A stretch of 64,000 nt of DNA, taken from positions 62,001-126,000 of the forward strand of contig SAPZ01000002.1 in NCBI GenBank assembly GCA_004020875.1, read 5' to 3'. Positions within the stretch are counted from its first letter, which is position 1, and the number at the start of each line of letters is the position of its first letter. Below, one piece after another: positions 8,059 to 15,698 of this stretch. The notes under the pieces are model-generated. The model worked only from the letters and a program-made list of their open reading frames with translations. It was not told the origin of the DNA and made no database searches. The position numbers were made by a program, and so were the translations under genes. The DNA is from Mesorhizobium sp. Its GTDB lineage: Bacteria > Pseudomonadota > Alphaproteobacteria > Rhizobiales > Rhizobiaceae.

Positions 8059-8086
8059 CGAGGCCGGCGCATCTCCGCCGACCTCG
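8059..8086. terminator. Hairpin between convergent regulator and aminotransferase genes
   Basis: A 10-bp stem with one mismatch (CGAGGCCGGC and GCCGACCTCG) and an 8-base loop lies in the 98-bp gap between convergent genes. No T-run follows on either strand, so it is at best a weak or factor-dependent bidirectional terminator. Confidence 0.35.
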
Positions 8087-8143
8087 CCCAGCCCGCTTCA
8101 CGGACACCCTCCCCTCGACGGAAAGGATGTCCGCGCCGGCCTG

Positions 8144-9472
8144 TCAGTCGATCGACCTCAGCACATCGCGAACGTGGTCGATCAGCTCGTTGATCTGGCC
8201 CTTGGTGATGATCAGCGGCGGTGACAGCGCGATGATGTCGCCGGTGGTGCGGATCAGCGCGCCGCGCTCGAAGGCCTTCACGAAGGCCGAGAACGCACGC
8301 TTGGTCGGGCTGCCGGCGATCGGCGCCAGCTCGATCGCGCCGATCAGGCCGATGTTGCGGATGTCGATGACATGTGGCTCGCCCTTGAGCGAATGCAGCG
8401 CGTCTTCCCAGTAAGGCGCCAGCTCCTCGCCGCGGGTCAGAAGGCCCTCTTCCTTGTAGGTGTCCAGCGTGCCGAGCGCGGCGGCGCAGGCGATCGGATT
8501 GCCCGAATAGGTATAGCCGTGGAAGAACTCGATCATGTGCTCCGGGCCGGTCATGAAGGCGTCGTGAATTTCCTTCTTCACGAACACCGCGCCCATCGGG
8601 ATGACGCCGTTGGAGACGCCCTTGGCGGTGGTCATGATGTCAGGGGTGACGCCGAAATAGTCCGCCGCGAACGGCGCACCGAGGCGGCCGAAGCCGGTGA
8701 TCACTTCATCGAAAATCAACAAAATGCCGTGCTTCGTGCAGATTTCCCGAAGCTTCTGCAGATAGCCCTTTGGCGGCAGGATGACACCGGTGGAGCCGGC
8801 GACCGGCTCGACGATGACGGCCGCGATGGTCGAAGCGTCATGTAGCGCAATCAGCCGCTCGAGATCGTTCGCTAATTCCGCGCCATGCTCCGGCACGCCC
8901 TTCGAGAAGGCGTTCTTCTCCGGCAGGTGCGTGTGCGGCAGATGGTCGACGCCGCCGAGCAGCGTGCCGAACATCTTGCGGTTGGAGACGATGCCGCCGA
9001 CCGAGATGCCGCCGAAATTGACGCCGTGGTAGCCGCGCTCGCGACCGATCAGCCGGGTGCGCGAGCCCTCGCCCCTGACACGGTGGTAGGCGATCGCCAT
9101 CTTGAGCGCGGTCTCGACCGATTCCGAACCGGAATTGGTGAAGAAGACATGGTCCATGCCTTTCGGCGCGATGTCGACCAGCCGGTTCGCCAGTTCGAAC
9201 ACGATCGGGTGGCCCATCTGGAAGGCCGGCGCATAATCGAGCTCGGCGGCCTGGGTCTGGATCGCCTCGGTGATCTTCGGCCGGCAATGGCCGGCGTTCA
9301 CGCACCACAGGCCAGCGGTGCCGTCGAGCACCTTGCGGCCGTCGCTGGTCGTGTAATGCATGTCCTTGGCGGACACGAACATGCGCGGCGCCTGCTTGAA
9401 CTGCCGGTTTGCCGTGAACGGCATCCAGAATGCGCTGAGATCGTTCGGCGTGACTTTCAGCCGGTTGGACAT
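8144..9472 (-). CDS. Beta-alanine:pyruvate aminotransferase (class III omega-transaminase)
   Basis: This is a PLP-dependent class III aminotransferase of 442 residues. It would transfer the amino group of beta-alanine to pyruvate, giving malonate semialdehyde and alanine, the last step of reductive uracil breakdown. It opens with LSAFWMPFTANRQFK, typical of the beta-alanine:pyruvate group. PLP-binding features are NSGSESVETALK, GYHGVNFGG, the aspartate in LIFDEVITGFGR and the Schiff-base lysine in MTTAKGVSNG. The ATG at 9472 has a good GGGGAAG site, and a TTG two codons earlier is rejected. The upstream gap, shared with the second rutR-like gene, contains a RutR-like palindrome. Confidence 0.93.
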   Translation of the reverse strand: MSNRLKVTPNDLSAFWMPFTANRQFKQAPRMFVSAKDMHYTTSDGRKVLDGTAGLWCVNAGHCRPKITEAIQTQAAELDYAPAFQMGHPIVFELANRLVDIAPKGMDHVFFTNSGSESVETALKMAIAYHRVRGEGSRTRLIGRERGYHGVNFGGISVGGIVSNRKMFGTLLGGVDHLPHTHLPEKNAFSKGVPEHGAELANDLERLIALHDASTIAAVIVEPVAGSTGVILPPKGYLQKLREICTKHGILLIFDEVITGFGRLGAPFAADYFGVTPDIMTTAKGVSNGVIPMGAVFVKKEIHDAFMTGPEHMIEFFHGYTYSGNPIACAAALGTLDTYKEEGLLTRGEELAPYWEDALHSLKGEPHVIDIRNIGLIGAIELAPIAGSPTKRAFSAFVKAFERGALIRTTGDIIALSPPLIITKGQINELIDHVRDVLRSID

Positions 9473-9549
9473 GACCAAGACTTCCCCTTGTAACCTGTTT
9501 CGATTCGGCCAACGCTTGGTCTTCGCTGCATTTTCGTGCTACGCAAATT

Positions 9550-9565
9550 TTGACCGGTTGGACAA
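9550..9565. promoter_or_regulatory. RutR-like operator site 3 (TTGACCGGTTGGACAA)
   Basis: This 16-bp site matches TTGACCA-n2-TGGTCAA at 12 of 14 fixed positions. It lies in the divergent gap between the aminotransferase and the second RutR-like gene, 78 bp upstream of the aminotransferase start. It could control both directions. Confidence 0.62.
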
Positions 9566-9648
9566 ACGTTAGCGCCGCCCGTCGGCGGTCAGGAGATTAC
9601 TAGCGGAAATGCGGCATCAAAGGCGCGCTCCACAGCCCAAGGAAAAAC

Positions 9649-9670
9649 TGGTCCAGACAATTGGTCCAGA
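9649..9670. promoter_or_regulatory. Paired direct repeats TGGTCCAGA upstream of rutR-like gene
   Basis: The 9-mer TGGTCCAGA occurs at 9649-9657 and again at 9662-9670, and is followed by TGGTGACC. The pair sits 25 bp before the regulator start and may be an additional binding site. It does not form the RutR palindrome, so its function is unknown. Confidence 0.35.
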
Positions 9671-9694
9671 TGGTGACCGAAGCGGACTGCGAGG

Positions 9695-10336
9695 ATGACC
9701 GACACAATGGAAGGCTCCGCTCCCCGCCGCACCCGCATCCAACAGGAAAAGCGCGAACTGATCCTCGAAGCCGCGCTTGAAGTCTTCTCCGCCAATGGTT
9801 TTCGCGGCTCGACCATCGACCAGATCGCCGAAGCCGCCGGCATGTCGAAGCCCAATCTTCTCTATTACTTCCGCCGCAAGGAGGACATCCACGAGACGTT
9901 GATGCAGCGCTTGCTCGACACCTGGCTGGCGCCGTTGCGTGAGCTTGACGACATTGGCGACCCGCTGACGGAGCTCAGGAGCTATATTCGCAGGAAGCTG
10001 GAGATGGCGCGAGACTTCCCGCGCGAAAGCCGGCTCTTCGCCAACGAGATCCTGCAAGGCGCGCCGCGTATGAAGCCAATGCTGGAGGGCGAGCTGAAGA
10101 CGCTGGTCGACGAGAAGGCCGCCGTCATCAAAGGCTGGATGCGCGCCGGCAAGATCGCCCGCACCGATCCCTGGCACCTGATCTTCTCGATCTGGGCGAC
10201 GACGCAGCACTATGCCGATTTCGACGTCCAGGTGCGCGCCGTGCTCGGCGCCGACCGCGGCGGCGACGGCCGCTTCGAGGACGCGGCAAGGTTTCTGGAG
10301 CAGCTGTTTCTCGATGGGCTGAAGCCGAAGGGCTGA
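9695..10336 (+). CDS. rutR: TetR-family pyrimidine-catabolism regulator RutR-like (second copy)
   Basis: This 213-residue repressor resembles E. coli RutR along its whole length. The HTH segment reads ILEAALEVFSANGFRGSTID...MSKPNLLYYFRRKEDIH. The effector domain retains RutR-like stretches such as LLDTWLAPLREL, SRLFANEILQGAPRM and ARTDPWHLIFSIWATTQHYA. RutR binds uracil or thymine and then leaves DNA. The gene is divergent from the aminotransferase gene, with a RutR-like site between them. The first ATG is used; the ribosome-binding site is poor, and an ATG four codons later is possible. The pyrimidine role is well supported by context. Confidence 0.92.
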   Translation: MTDTMEGSAPRRTRIQQEKRELILEAALEVFSANGFRGSTIDQIAEAAGMSKPNLLYYFRRKEDIHETLMQRLLDTWLAPLRELDDIGDPLTELRSYIRRKLEMARDFPRESRLFANEILQGAPRMKPMLEGELKTLVDEKAAVIKGWMRAGKIARTDPWHLIFSIWATTQHYADFDVQVRAVLGADRGGDGRFEDAARFLEQLFLDGLKPKG

Positions 10337-10351
10337 CCCGGCCCTGATCGC

Positions 10352-11224
10352 TCACGCGCTGCGCCGCTCGGTCGGAAGCCCCTCGAGCAGCTTCCGCAAT
10401 TTCGCAACCGAGTTCTGCTCGGCGAGCGGCGTGTAGACGATCAATCGCATGTCGGAGCCATCGTCGATCGACAGACTCATATGCTCGAACGTCATCGCGC
10501 CGGCGATCGGATGGCGCAGATGCTTGAGGCCGGAAAGCCGGTGCACGACGTCGCGCTGCGGCCACCATTCGCGGAACTCCGGACTTGAGCGCATCATCAG
10601 CCCGATCAGCCTCTCGAAATCCGGATCGCCGGTGTATTTCGCACTCTCGGCGCGGAACGCGGCAAGTGTTGCGCGCGCCAACTGCTCCCAGTCCACCAAA
10701 AGGTGCCGCCGGTGCGGATCGGTGAAGACGCCGTGGAGGATGTTGCGAGCGTCGCCCTCCAACAGGCCGTAATCGCCGAAAATGGCGACGGCCGCGTCGT
10801 TCCAGGCCAGCACATCCCAGCGCGGCCCCACGACATAGGCGGGCTGCAGCACCAAGCTGTGCAACATATGCAGCAAGGGCCCTTCGACCTTTGTCTGCAC
10901 GATGCGCCGCCGCTCGGGCTGCTGGCGGCCAGCGAGCGTGAACAGATGCCGCTGCTCGGCGGCGTCGAGCCGCAGGGCCTGGCATAGCGCCGACAGCACC
11001 TCGACCGAGGGCCGCACGTCCCTGCCCTGCTCAAGCCAGGTGTACCAGGTCGTGCCGACGCCGGCGATCATAGCCACTTCCTCGCGCCTTAAGCCCGGCG
11101 TGCGCCGCCGCGCGCCGCAAGCGATGCCGGCGGCATCAGGCGAAAGCCGCTCGCGGCGCGAACGCAGGAAGGCGCCGAGCTCGCGCCGGCGGTGATCTTC
11201 AGGGGAATGGGCGATGGCATCCAT
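10352..11224 (-). CDS. XRE-family regulator with MmyB-like ligand domain
   Basis: This is a 290-residue transcription factor. An N-terminal XRE-type HTH covers about residues 14-80 (GLRREEVAMIAGVGTTWYTW followed by a recognition helix). The remainder is an MmyB-like/PAS-like ligand-binding domain with the typical WDVLAWNDAAVAIFGDY and HLLVDWEQLARATLAAFRAE. The ATG at 11224 is chosen because the much longer frame extends over the divergent SDR gene. Such regulators usually repress an adjacent, divergent short-chain dehydrogenase gene, which is the arrangement seen here. The ligand is unknown. Confidence 0.9.
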   Translation of the reverse strand: MDAIAHSPEDHRRRELGAFLRSRRERLSPDAAGIACGARRRTPGLRREEVAMIAGVGTTWYTWLEQGRDVRPSVEVLSALCQALRLDAAEQRHLFTLAGRQQPERRRIVQTKVEGPLLHMLHSLVLQPAYVVGPRWDVLAWNDAAVAIFGDYGLLEGDARNILHGVFTDPHRRHLLVDWEQLARATLAAFRAESAKYTGDPDFERLIGLMMRSSPEFREWWPQRDVVHRLSGLKHLRHPIAGAMTFEHMSLSIDDGSDMRLIVYTPLAEQNSVAKLRKLLEGLPTERRSA

Positions 11225-11327
11225 ACGCCTATTATAGCAGTACTGATACCAGGATAAAGTTTGAACTGTTTGAGATACGCGCAGTGTCCCATCTTTGCGT
11301 TCAGAGCAGCGCAAGGAGGCTCTGAAC

Positions 11328-12173
11328 ATGGAACTCAAGGACAAGACAATTCTCGTCACCGGCTCGACCGACGGCGTCGGCCGTGTGGTCGCCGAAAGGC
11401 TCGGCGCCGCCGGCGCCCGCGTGCTGGTGCACGGCCGCGACGAAGGCCGCGGCAAGGTGACAGTCGCCGCCATCGAGGCCAAGGGCGGCAAGGCGGAATT
11501 CCTCGCCGCCGACCTCGCTTCGCTGGCCGATGTGCGCCGGCTCGCCGAAGCCGTACGGACAAGGACCGACCGGCTCGACATCCTGATCAACAACGCCGGC
11601 ATCGGCACCGGCGGCCAAAGCGCCAAACGGCAAGTGAGCGCAGACGGCTATGAGCTGCGTTTCGCCGTCAACTATCTCGCCGGCTTCCTGCTGACGTCAG
11701 AGCTCTTGCCTTTGCTCAAGGCAAGCGCGCCGGCGCGCATCGTCAACGTCGCCTCGGCAGGCCAGCAGGCGATCGATTTCGATGATGTCATGCTGACGCA
11801 TGGCTACAGCGGCGTGCGCGCCTATTGCCAGAGCAAGCTGGCGCAGATCCTGTTCACCGTCGATCTGGCAGAACAGCTCGAAGGCACCGGCATCACCGTC
11901 AACGCCCTGCATCCAGCAAGCTACATGGACACCACCATGGTCCGGCAGGCCGGTGTGACGCCATGGAGCTCGGTCGAGACCGGCGCCGACGCCATTCTCA
12001 ACCTCGCGGTCTCCCCCGCTCTCGAAGGGCGCAGCGGCCGCTATTTCGACGGCCAGCGAGAATCGCGCGCCGATGCCCAGGCCTATGACGAAAAGGCCCG
12101 CCGCCGATTGCGGGCGCTGAGCCTCGAATTGACCGGACAATCTTCTGCAACATCCCTGGAACAGCACTTATGA
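11328..12173 (+). CDS. Short-chain dehydrogenase/reductase (SDR), first of pair
   Basis: This is a 281-residue NAD(P)-dependent oxidoreductase of the SDR superfamily, probably retinol-dehydrogenase-like. It has the Rossmann motif TGSTDGVG near residue 11, INNAGIG near 85, and an intact catalytic YCQSK near 165 preceded by NVASAG. The ATG at 11328 follows AAGGAGG with ideal spacing. It is divergent from the XRE regulator, which probably controls it. Its stop codon overlaps the next SDR gene by 4 bp, so the two are co-translated. The substrate cannot be read from the sequence. Confidence 0.9.
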   Translation: MELKDKTILVTGSTDGVGRVVAERLGAAGARVLVHGRDEGRGKVTVAAIEAKGGKAEFLAADLASLADVRRLAEAVRTRTDRLDILINNAGIGTGGQSAKRQVSADGYELRFAVNYLAGFLLTSELLPLLKASAPARIVNVASAGQQAIDFDDVMLTHGYSGVRAYCQSKLAQILFTVDLAEQLEGTGITVNALHPASYMDTTMVRQAGVTPWSSVETGADAILNLAVSPALEGRSGRYFDGQRESRADAQAYDEKARRRLRALSLELTGQSSATSLEQHL

Positions 12174-12892
12174 GTGAGATCATCGAACACTGCGTCATCA
12201 TCGGCGGCTCATCCGGTATTGGCCTTGCCACGGCCAAAAAGCTGGTCAGCCCGGGCATGAAAGTGACGATCACCGGCCGCAACGAGGAAAAACTTAAGGC
12301 TGCGTGGAAGAGCTTGGGCGGCTCAGCCGACAAGGCAGCGTTCGACGCCGGCAATCCTGATGAAGTACAGCGGTTTTTCAAAGACCTCGGGCCGTTCGAT
12401 CACCTGGTTCTCGCCGCAAGCGGCGGCAAGGGGTTGGGACCATTCGCGACGCTCGACCTCGCTGATATCGGCAGCGGCGTCGACGAGAAGATCCGGCCGC
12501 AATTGTCCTGTCTGCAGGCGGCCCTGCCGACCCTGAACAAGGCCGGATCGGTCACTTTCATCTCGGCCGTCTCGGCGCAGATCGCGACGCCCGGCATCGC
12601 CGGCATCGGCGCCATCAACGGCATGCTCTTGACCGTCGCGCCGATCCTTGCGGTCGAGCTGAAGCCGTTGCGCGTCAACGTCGTGGCGCCCGGCGTCATC
12701 GACACGCCTTGGTGGGATTTCTTGCCGGGCGACCAGCGGCAGGCGGTGTTTGCCGAATATGCCGGCAAGACGCCGGTCGGCCGCATCGGCCGCGCCGAGG
12801 ATGTCGCCGAGGCGATCGCCTTCCTGGTCTCCAACGGCTTCATGACCGGCCAGGTGCTGACCTGCGACGGCGGGCTGCGGTTCGCGGCCTAG
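12170..12892 (+). CDS. Atypical SDR-family protein lacking the YxxxK motif
   Basis: This is a 240-residue SDR-fold protein with a good nucleotide-binding motif (IIGGSSGIG near residue 10) and a normal C-terminal end (EDVAEAIAFLVSNGFMTGQVLTCDGG). At the position where active SDRs carry Tyr-x-x-x-Lys, the sequence reads AGIGAINGMLL, so tyrosine and lysine appear to be replaced by Ile and Asn. The preceding catalytic serine region (FISAVSAQ) remains. It starts in an ATGA overlap with the upstream SDR gene, so it may act with that enzyme or bind nucleotide without classical catalysis. SDRs with this variant exist in other bacteria. Confidence 0.88.
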   Translation: MSEIIEHCVIIGGSSGIGLATAKKLVSPGMKVTITGRNEEKLKAAWKSLGGSADKAAFDAGNPDEVQRFFKDLGPFDHLVLAASGGKGLGPFATLDLADIGSGVDEKIRPQLSCLQAALPTLNKAGSVTFISAVSAQIATPGIAGIGAINGMLLTVAPILAVELKPLRVNVVAPGVIDTPWWDFLPGDQRQAVFAEYAGKTPVGRIGRAEDVAEAIAFLVSNGFMTGQVLTCDGGLRFAA

Positions 12893-12977
12893 CCCGGACG
12901 CTCCCGGCCGCAGCAGCGCAGCCGCTCACAGCATCTTCGCAATTAGCGGCAGGAAGCCTCGACCCAGCGTCATTGAA

Positions 12978-13010
12978 CGAAAAAGCGTGGGCCCGTCACA
13001 GGCCCACGCT
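12978..13010 (-). terminator. Rho-independent terminator of the AhpD-like gene
   Basis: A perfect 10-bp stem (AGCGTGGGCC at 12984-12993 and GGCCCACGCT at 13001-13010) with a 7-base loop is followed on the minus strand by TTTTTCGTTC. It lies 14 bp beyond the stop codon of the AhpD-like gene. Confidence 0.85.
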
Positions 13011-13023
13011 GCCGCTGGATAAA

Positions 13024-13482
13024 TCAGGCGGCCTTGGCGGCCGGCATTGGATGAATGGCATGGAACGGAACGCACAGCCGGTTCCAGGTGTTGATCATGC
13101 CGAGCGCGACAGAGAGCTTGACCAACTCCTCTTCCGAGAAATGCTCGAGAGTGCTGGCATAGAGTTCGTCCGACACGCCGTTGTCGGCGATCAGCGTGAC
13201 GGCCTCGGTCCATGCGAGGGCGGCGCGCTCACGCTCTGAAAACAGCGGCGATTCCTTCCAGGCGGCGACGAGATAGAGCCGGGTTTCTGTCTCTCCGTCG
13301 CGCCTCGCTTCGCGGCTGTGCATCTCGACGCAATATGAGCAGCCATTGATCTGAGAAGCCCTGAGCTTGATCAGGTGCAGCAGGCTGACCTCAAGCCCGC
13401 ACTCGTCGACGGCCTTATTGAGCGCCGACACCGCCTTCATGATCTCGGGCGCCTTGGCAAAGAACTGCAATCTCTGTTTCAT
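13024..13482 (-). CDS. Carboxymuconolactone decarboxylase / AhpD-like protein
   Basis: This is a 152-residue alkylhydroperoxidase D-like protein. The redox motif CSYCVEMHSREA (Cys-x2-Cys-x3-His) lies near residues 48-55, which in this family is the peroxide-reducing or disulfide-relay centre. The N-terminal part (MKQRLQFFAKAPEIMKAVSALNKAVD) and the C-terminal WNRLCVPFHAIHP match the usual members of this size. An Rrf2-family regulator gene lies directly upstream on the same strand (36 bp gap), so it is probably co-transcribed with its regulator and used in defence against peroxide or electrophiles. A strong terminator follows it. Confidence 0.9.
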   Translation of the reverse strand: MKQRLQFFAKAPEIMKAVSALNKAVDECGLEVSLLHLIKLRASQINGCSYCVEMHSREARRDGETETRLYLVAAWKESPLFSERERAALAWTEAVTLIADNGVSDELYASTLEHFSEEELVKLSVALGMINTWNRLCVPFHAIHPMPAAKAA

Positions 13483-13518
13483 CGTCTTTCCTTCCAGTGT
13501 TTTTGGCGGGTTAGGGGT

Positions 13519-14037
13519 CTAGATCTGCTTGGATGAAGCGGATTTCTGTTGCCGCTGGTGTCGCTCAACGAAGGCGCAGCTCGCGGCATAGGATCGCGGA
13601 TCGCCTTCAGCCGCGTATTCCGCCACGATGTCGGACAGCTTCACTTCGGCGAGCGCCGCCCGATAGGCGCGCTCCGCCTTGAGCATCGCGGCATTGATGC
13701 CGCAGGGTTTGACATAGGCCGAGGCATCGATCTTGACCGGGCCACGCTGGCGGATTTCGCCGCAGCGGAAGGCAGGCTCCCTGCCCTCGACGGCCAGCAC
13801 GATATCGAGCAGCGTGATACGTTCCGCCGCCCGCGCCAGCCTGTAACCGCCCGCCGGCCCCGGCACCGATTCCAGGACGCGCGCCGCCGTGAGCTGGTTG
13901 AGATGCTTCAACAGATAGCTCGGCGACAGCCCGAAACACTCCGCCAGCGCCGCACCCGGCATGGTGCTGTTGCCGTCCACGCTGGCCAGCGTCGCCGCGC
14001 AGTGAATGGCCGCCTCAACGCCATCGCCCAGTTTCAT
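13519..14037 (-). CDS. Rrf2-family transcriptional regulator
   Basis: This is a 172-residue winged-helix regulator of the Rrf2 family. The HTH with the SPSYLLKHLNQLTAARVLES recognition region lies at about residues 38-58, followed by the wing GPAGGYRLARAAERITLLDI. Cysteines in AFRCGEI, VKPCGIN and AASCAFV could bind an Fe-S cluster or act as redox sensors, but their spacing differs from IscR. The ATG at 14037 has GGAG seven bases upstream. It is probably in an operon with the AhpD-like gene downstream, and control of that gene in response to oxidants or nitrosative stress is inferred. Confidence 0.88.
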   Translation of the reverse strand: MKLGDGVEAAIHCAATLASVDGNSTMPGAALAECFGLSPSYLLKHLNQLTAARVLESVPGPAGGYRLARAAERITLLDIVLAVEGREPAFRCGEIRQRGPVKIDASAYVKPCGINAAMLKAERAYRAALAEVKLSDIVAEYAAEGDPRSYAASCAFVERHQRQQKSASSKQI

Positions 14038-14153
14038 GCTGATCTCCAATTCATGGATACCTCTTATCGTGGATAATTTTTATCTGCAATAGGAGAATGC
14101 AAATTGCCCGCGAATTCTCAATAACAGAGTGAGAGAATGGGCGCCTCGCAGGA

Positions 14154-14364
14154 CCTGGGGTTCCTCGTACCCCGCAAAGCGGGGGGAGAGGTGGCCCGGC
14201 GAAGCCGGGACGGAGAGGGGGACACCCTCTGCGAAGTCAGAGCCGGTCAAGGAAGAGGCGCAGGGAACAAGCAATCAGGCCCTCCGCGGCGTCCAGCCGA
14301 AGGCCCCTCTCCGTCCCGGCTTCGCCGGGCCGCCTCTCCCCATTGTCGTGGGGCGAGGAACCTA
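14154..14364. repeat. Large intergenic inverted-repeat element (about 210 bp)
   Basis: The gap between the Rrf2 gene and preA holds two facing arms of about 65 bp at roughly 14,157-14,222 and 14,298-14,363. Shared blocks include GGTTCCTCG, GGGGAGAGG, GCCCGGCGAAGCCGGGACGG and AGAGGGG. The centre carries about 75 bp of unrelated sequence. Reading frames across it are products of the palindrome. It is a different family from the element at 2,549. No transposase is present. It may also end the preTA transcript. Confidence 0.75.
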
Positions 14365-14382
14365 AATCCTGCGAAGGCAACC

Positions 14383-15696
14383 CTACTCCGCAGCCACCTT
14401 GGCCATCGGATTGTTGGGGTGCGTCGTCCAGTTGGCATAGATCGGCGACACCGGCTTGCCGGTGCGCTGATCCAGCACGCCGGCGGCCAGCGGCTCCATG
14501 GTGATGCAGCCCTCGACCGGGCAGACATTGACGCACAGATTGCAGCCGACGCATTCGGCCTCGATAACCTCGAAATGCCTCACGCCGTCGACCATGCTGG
14601 TGATCGCCTGGTGCGAGGTGTCCTCGCAGGCGATGTGGCAGCGGCCGCATTTTATGCAGGCGTCCTGGTCGATATGCGCCTTGGCGACATAGTTGAGGTT
14701 GAGATACTGCCAGTCGGTGACGTTGGGTGTGGCGCGGCCGATGATGTCGGAGAGCGAGACGTGGCCCTTCTCGTCCATCCAGTTCTCCAGGCCGGCGATC
14801 ATCTCCTGCACGATCTTGAAGCCGTAGGTCATCGCCGCCGTGCAGACCTGCACATTGCCGGCGCCGAGCGCCATGAACTCGGCGGCATCCCGCCAGGTGG
14901 TGATGCCGCCGATGCCGGAGATCGGCAGGCCGTGCGTCTCCGGATCGCGCGCGATCTCGGCCACCATGTTCATCGCGATAGGCTTCACCGCCGGGCCGCA
15001 ATAGCCGCCATGCGAGCCCTTGCCGTCGATGGTCGGCTGCGGCGCGAAGCTATCGAGATCGACGCCGGTGATCGAGTTGATCGTGTTGATCAGCGATACC
15101 GCGTCGGTGCCGCCGGCATGCGCGGCTCGCGCGGGCTTGCGGATGTCGGTGATGTTGGGCGTCAGCTTGGTGATGACGGGCATGCGCGTGTACTGCTTGC
15201 ACCAGCGCACCACCATCTCGATATATTCTGGCACCTGGCCGACCGCCGAGCCCATGCCGCGCTCGCTCATTCCGTGCGGGCAGCCGAAATTGAGCTCGAT
15301 GCCGTCGGCGCCAGTCTCCTCCACCAGCGGCAGGATCGCCTTCCAGCTCTCCTCCACGCAAGGCACCATGATCGAAGCGATGAGCGCCCGGTCCGGCCAA
15401 TTCATCTTGACCTGCTTCATCTCGCGCAGGTTGGTCTGCAGGTCGCGGTCGGTGATCAGCTCGATGTTGTTCAGACCGAGCAGGCGGCGATCGGCGCCCC
15501 AGATCGCGCCGTAGCGCGGACCGTTGACGTTGACGACCGGCGGGCCCTCTTCACCAAGCGTCTTCCACACCACGCCGCCCCAGCCCGCCTTGAAGGCGCG
15601 CTCGACATTATAGGCCTTGTCCGTCGGCGGCGCAGACGCCAGCCAGAACGGATTGGGCGACTTGATGCCTATGAAATTGTTGCGGATGTCTGCCAT
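14383..15696 (-). CDS. preA: NAD-dependent dihydropyrimidine dehydrogenase subunit PreA
   Basis: This is the FMN/Fe-S subunit of dihydropyrimidine dehydrogenase, which reduces uracil or thymine to the dihydro form, step one of the pathway. The TIM-barrel part shows NFGCPHGMSERGMG, containing the active-site cysteine, and SGIGGITTWRDAAEF for FMN phosphate binding. Two 4Fe-4S motifs lie near the C-terminus: CIKCGRCHIAC and CVGCNLCVNVCP. I use the ATG at 15696 because GGGAGG lies eight bases before it. An ATG two codons earlier overlaps the preT stop in an ATGA but is too close to that site. It is translationally coupled to preT, and the two proteins form the heteromeric enzyme. Confidence 0.95.
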   Translation of the reverse strand: MADIRNNFIGIKSPNPFWLASAPPTDKAYNVERAFKAGWGGVVWKTLGEEGPPVVNVNGPRYGAIWGADRRLLGLNNIELITDRDLQTNLREMKQVKMNWPDRALIASIMVPCVEESWKAILPLVEETGADGIELNFGCPHGMSERGMGSAVGQVPEYIEMVVRWCKQYTRMPVITKLTPNITDIRKPARAAHAGGTDAVSLINTINSITGVDLDSFAPQPTIDGKGSHGGYCGPAVKPIAMNMVAEIARDPETHGLPISGIGGITTWRDAAEFMALGAGNVQVCTAAMTYGFKIVQEMIAGLENWMDEKGHVSLSDIIGRATPNVTDWQYLNLNYVAKAHIDQDACIKCGRCHIACEDTSHQAITSMVDGVRHFEVIEAECVGCNLCVNVCPVEGCITMEPLAAGVLDQRTGKPVSPIYANWTTHPNNPMAKVAAE

Positions 15697-15698
15697 GC

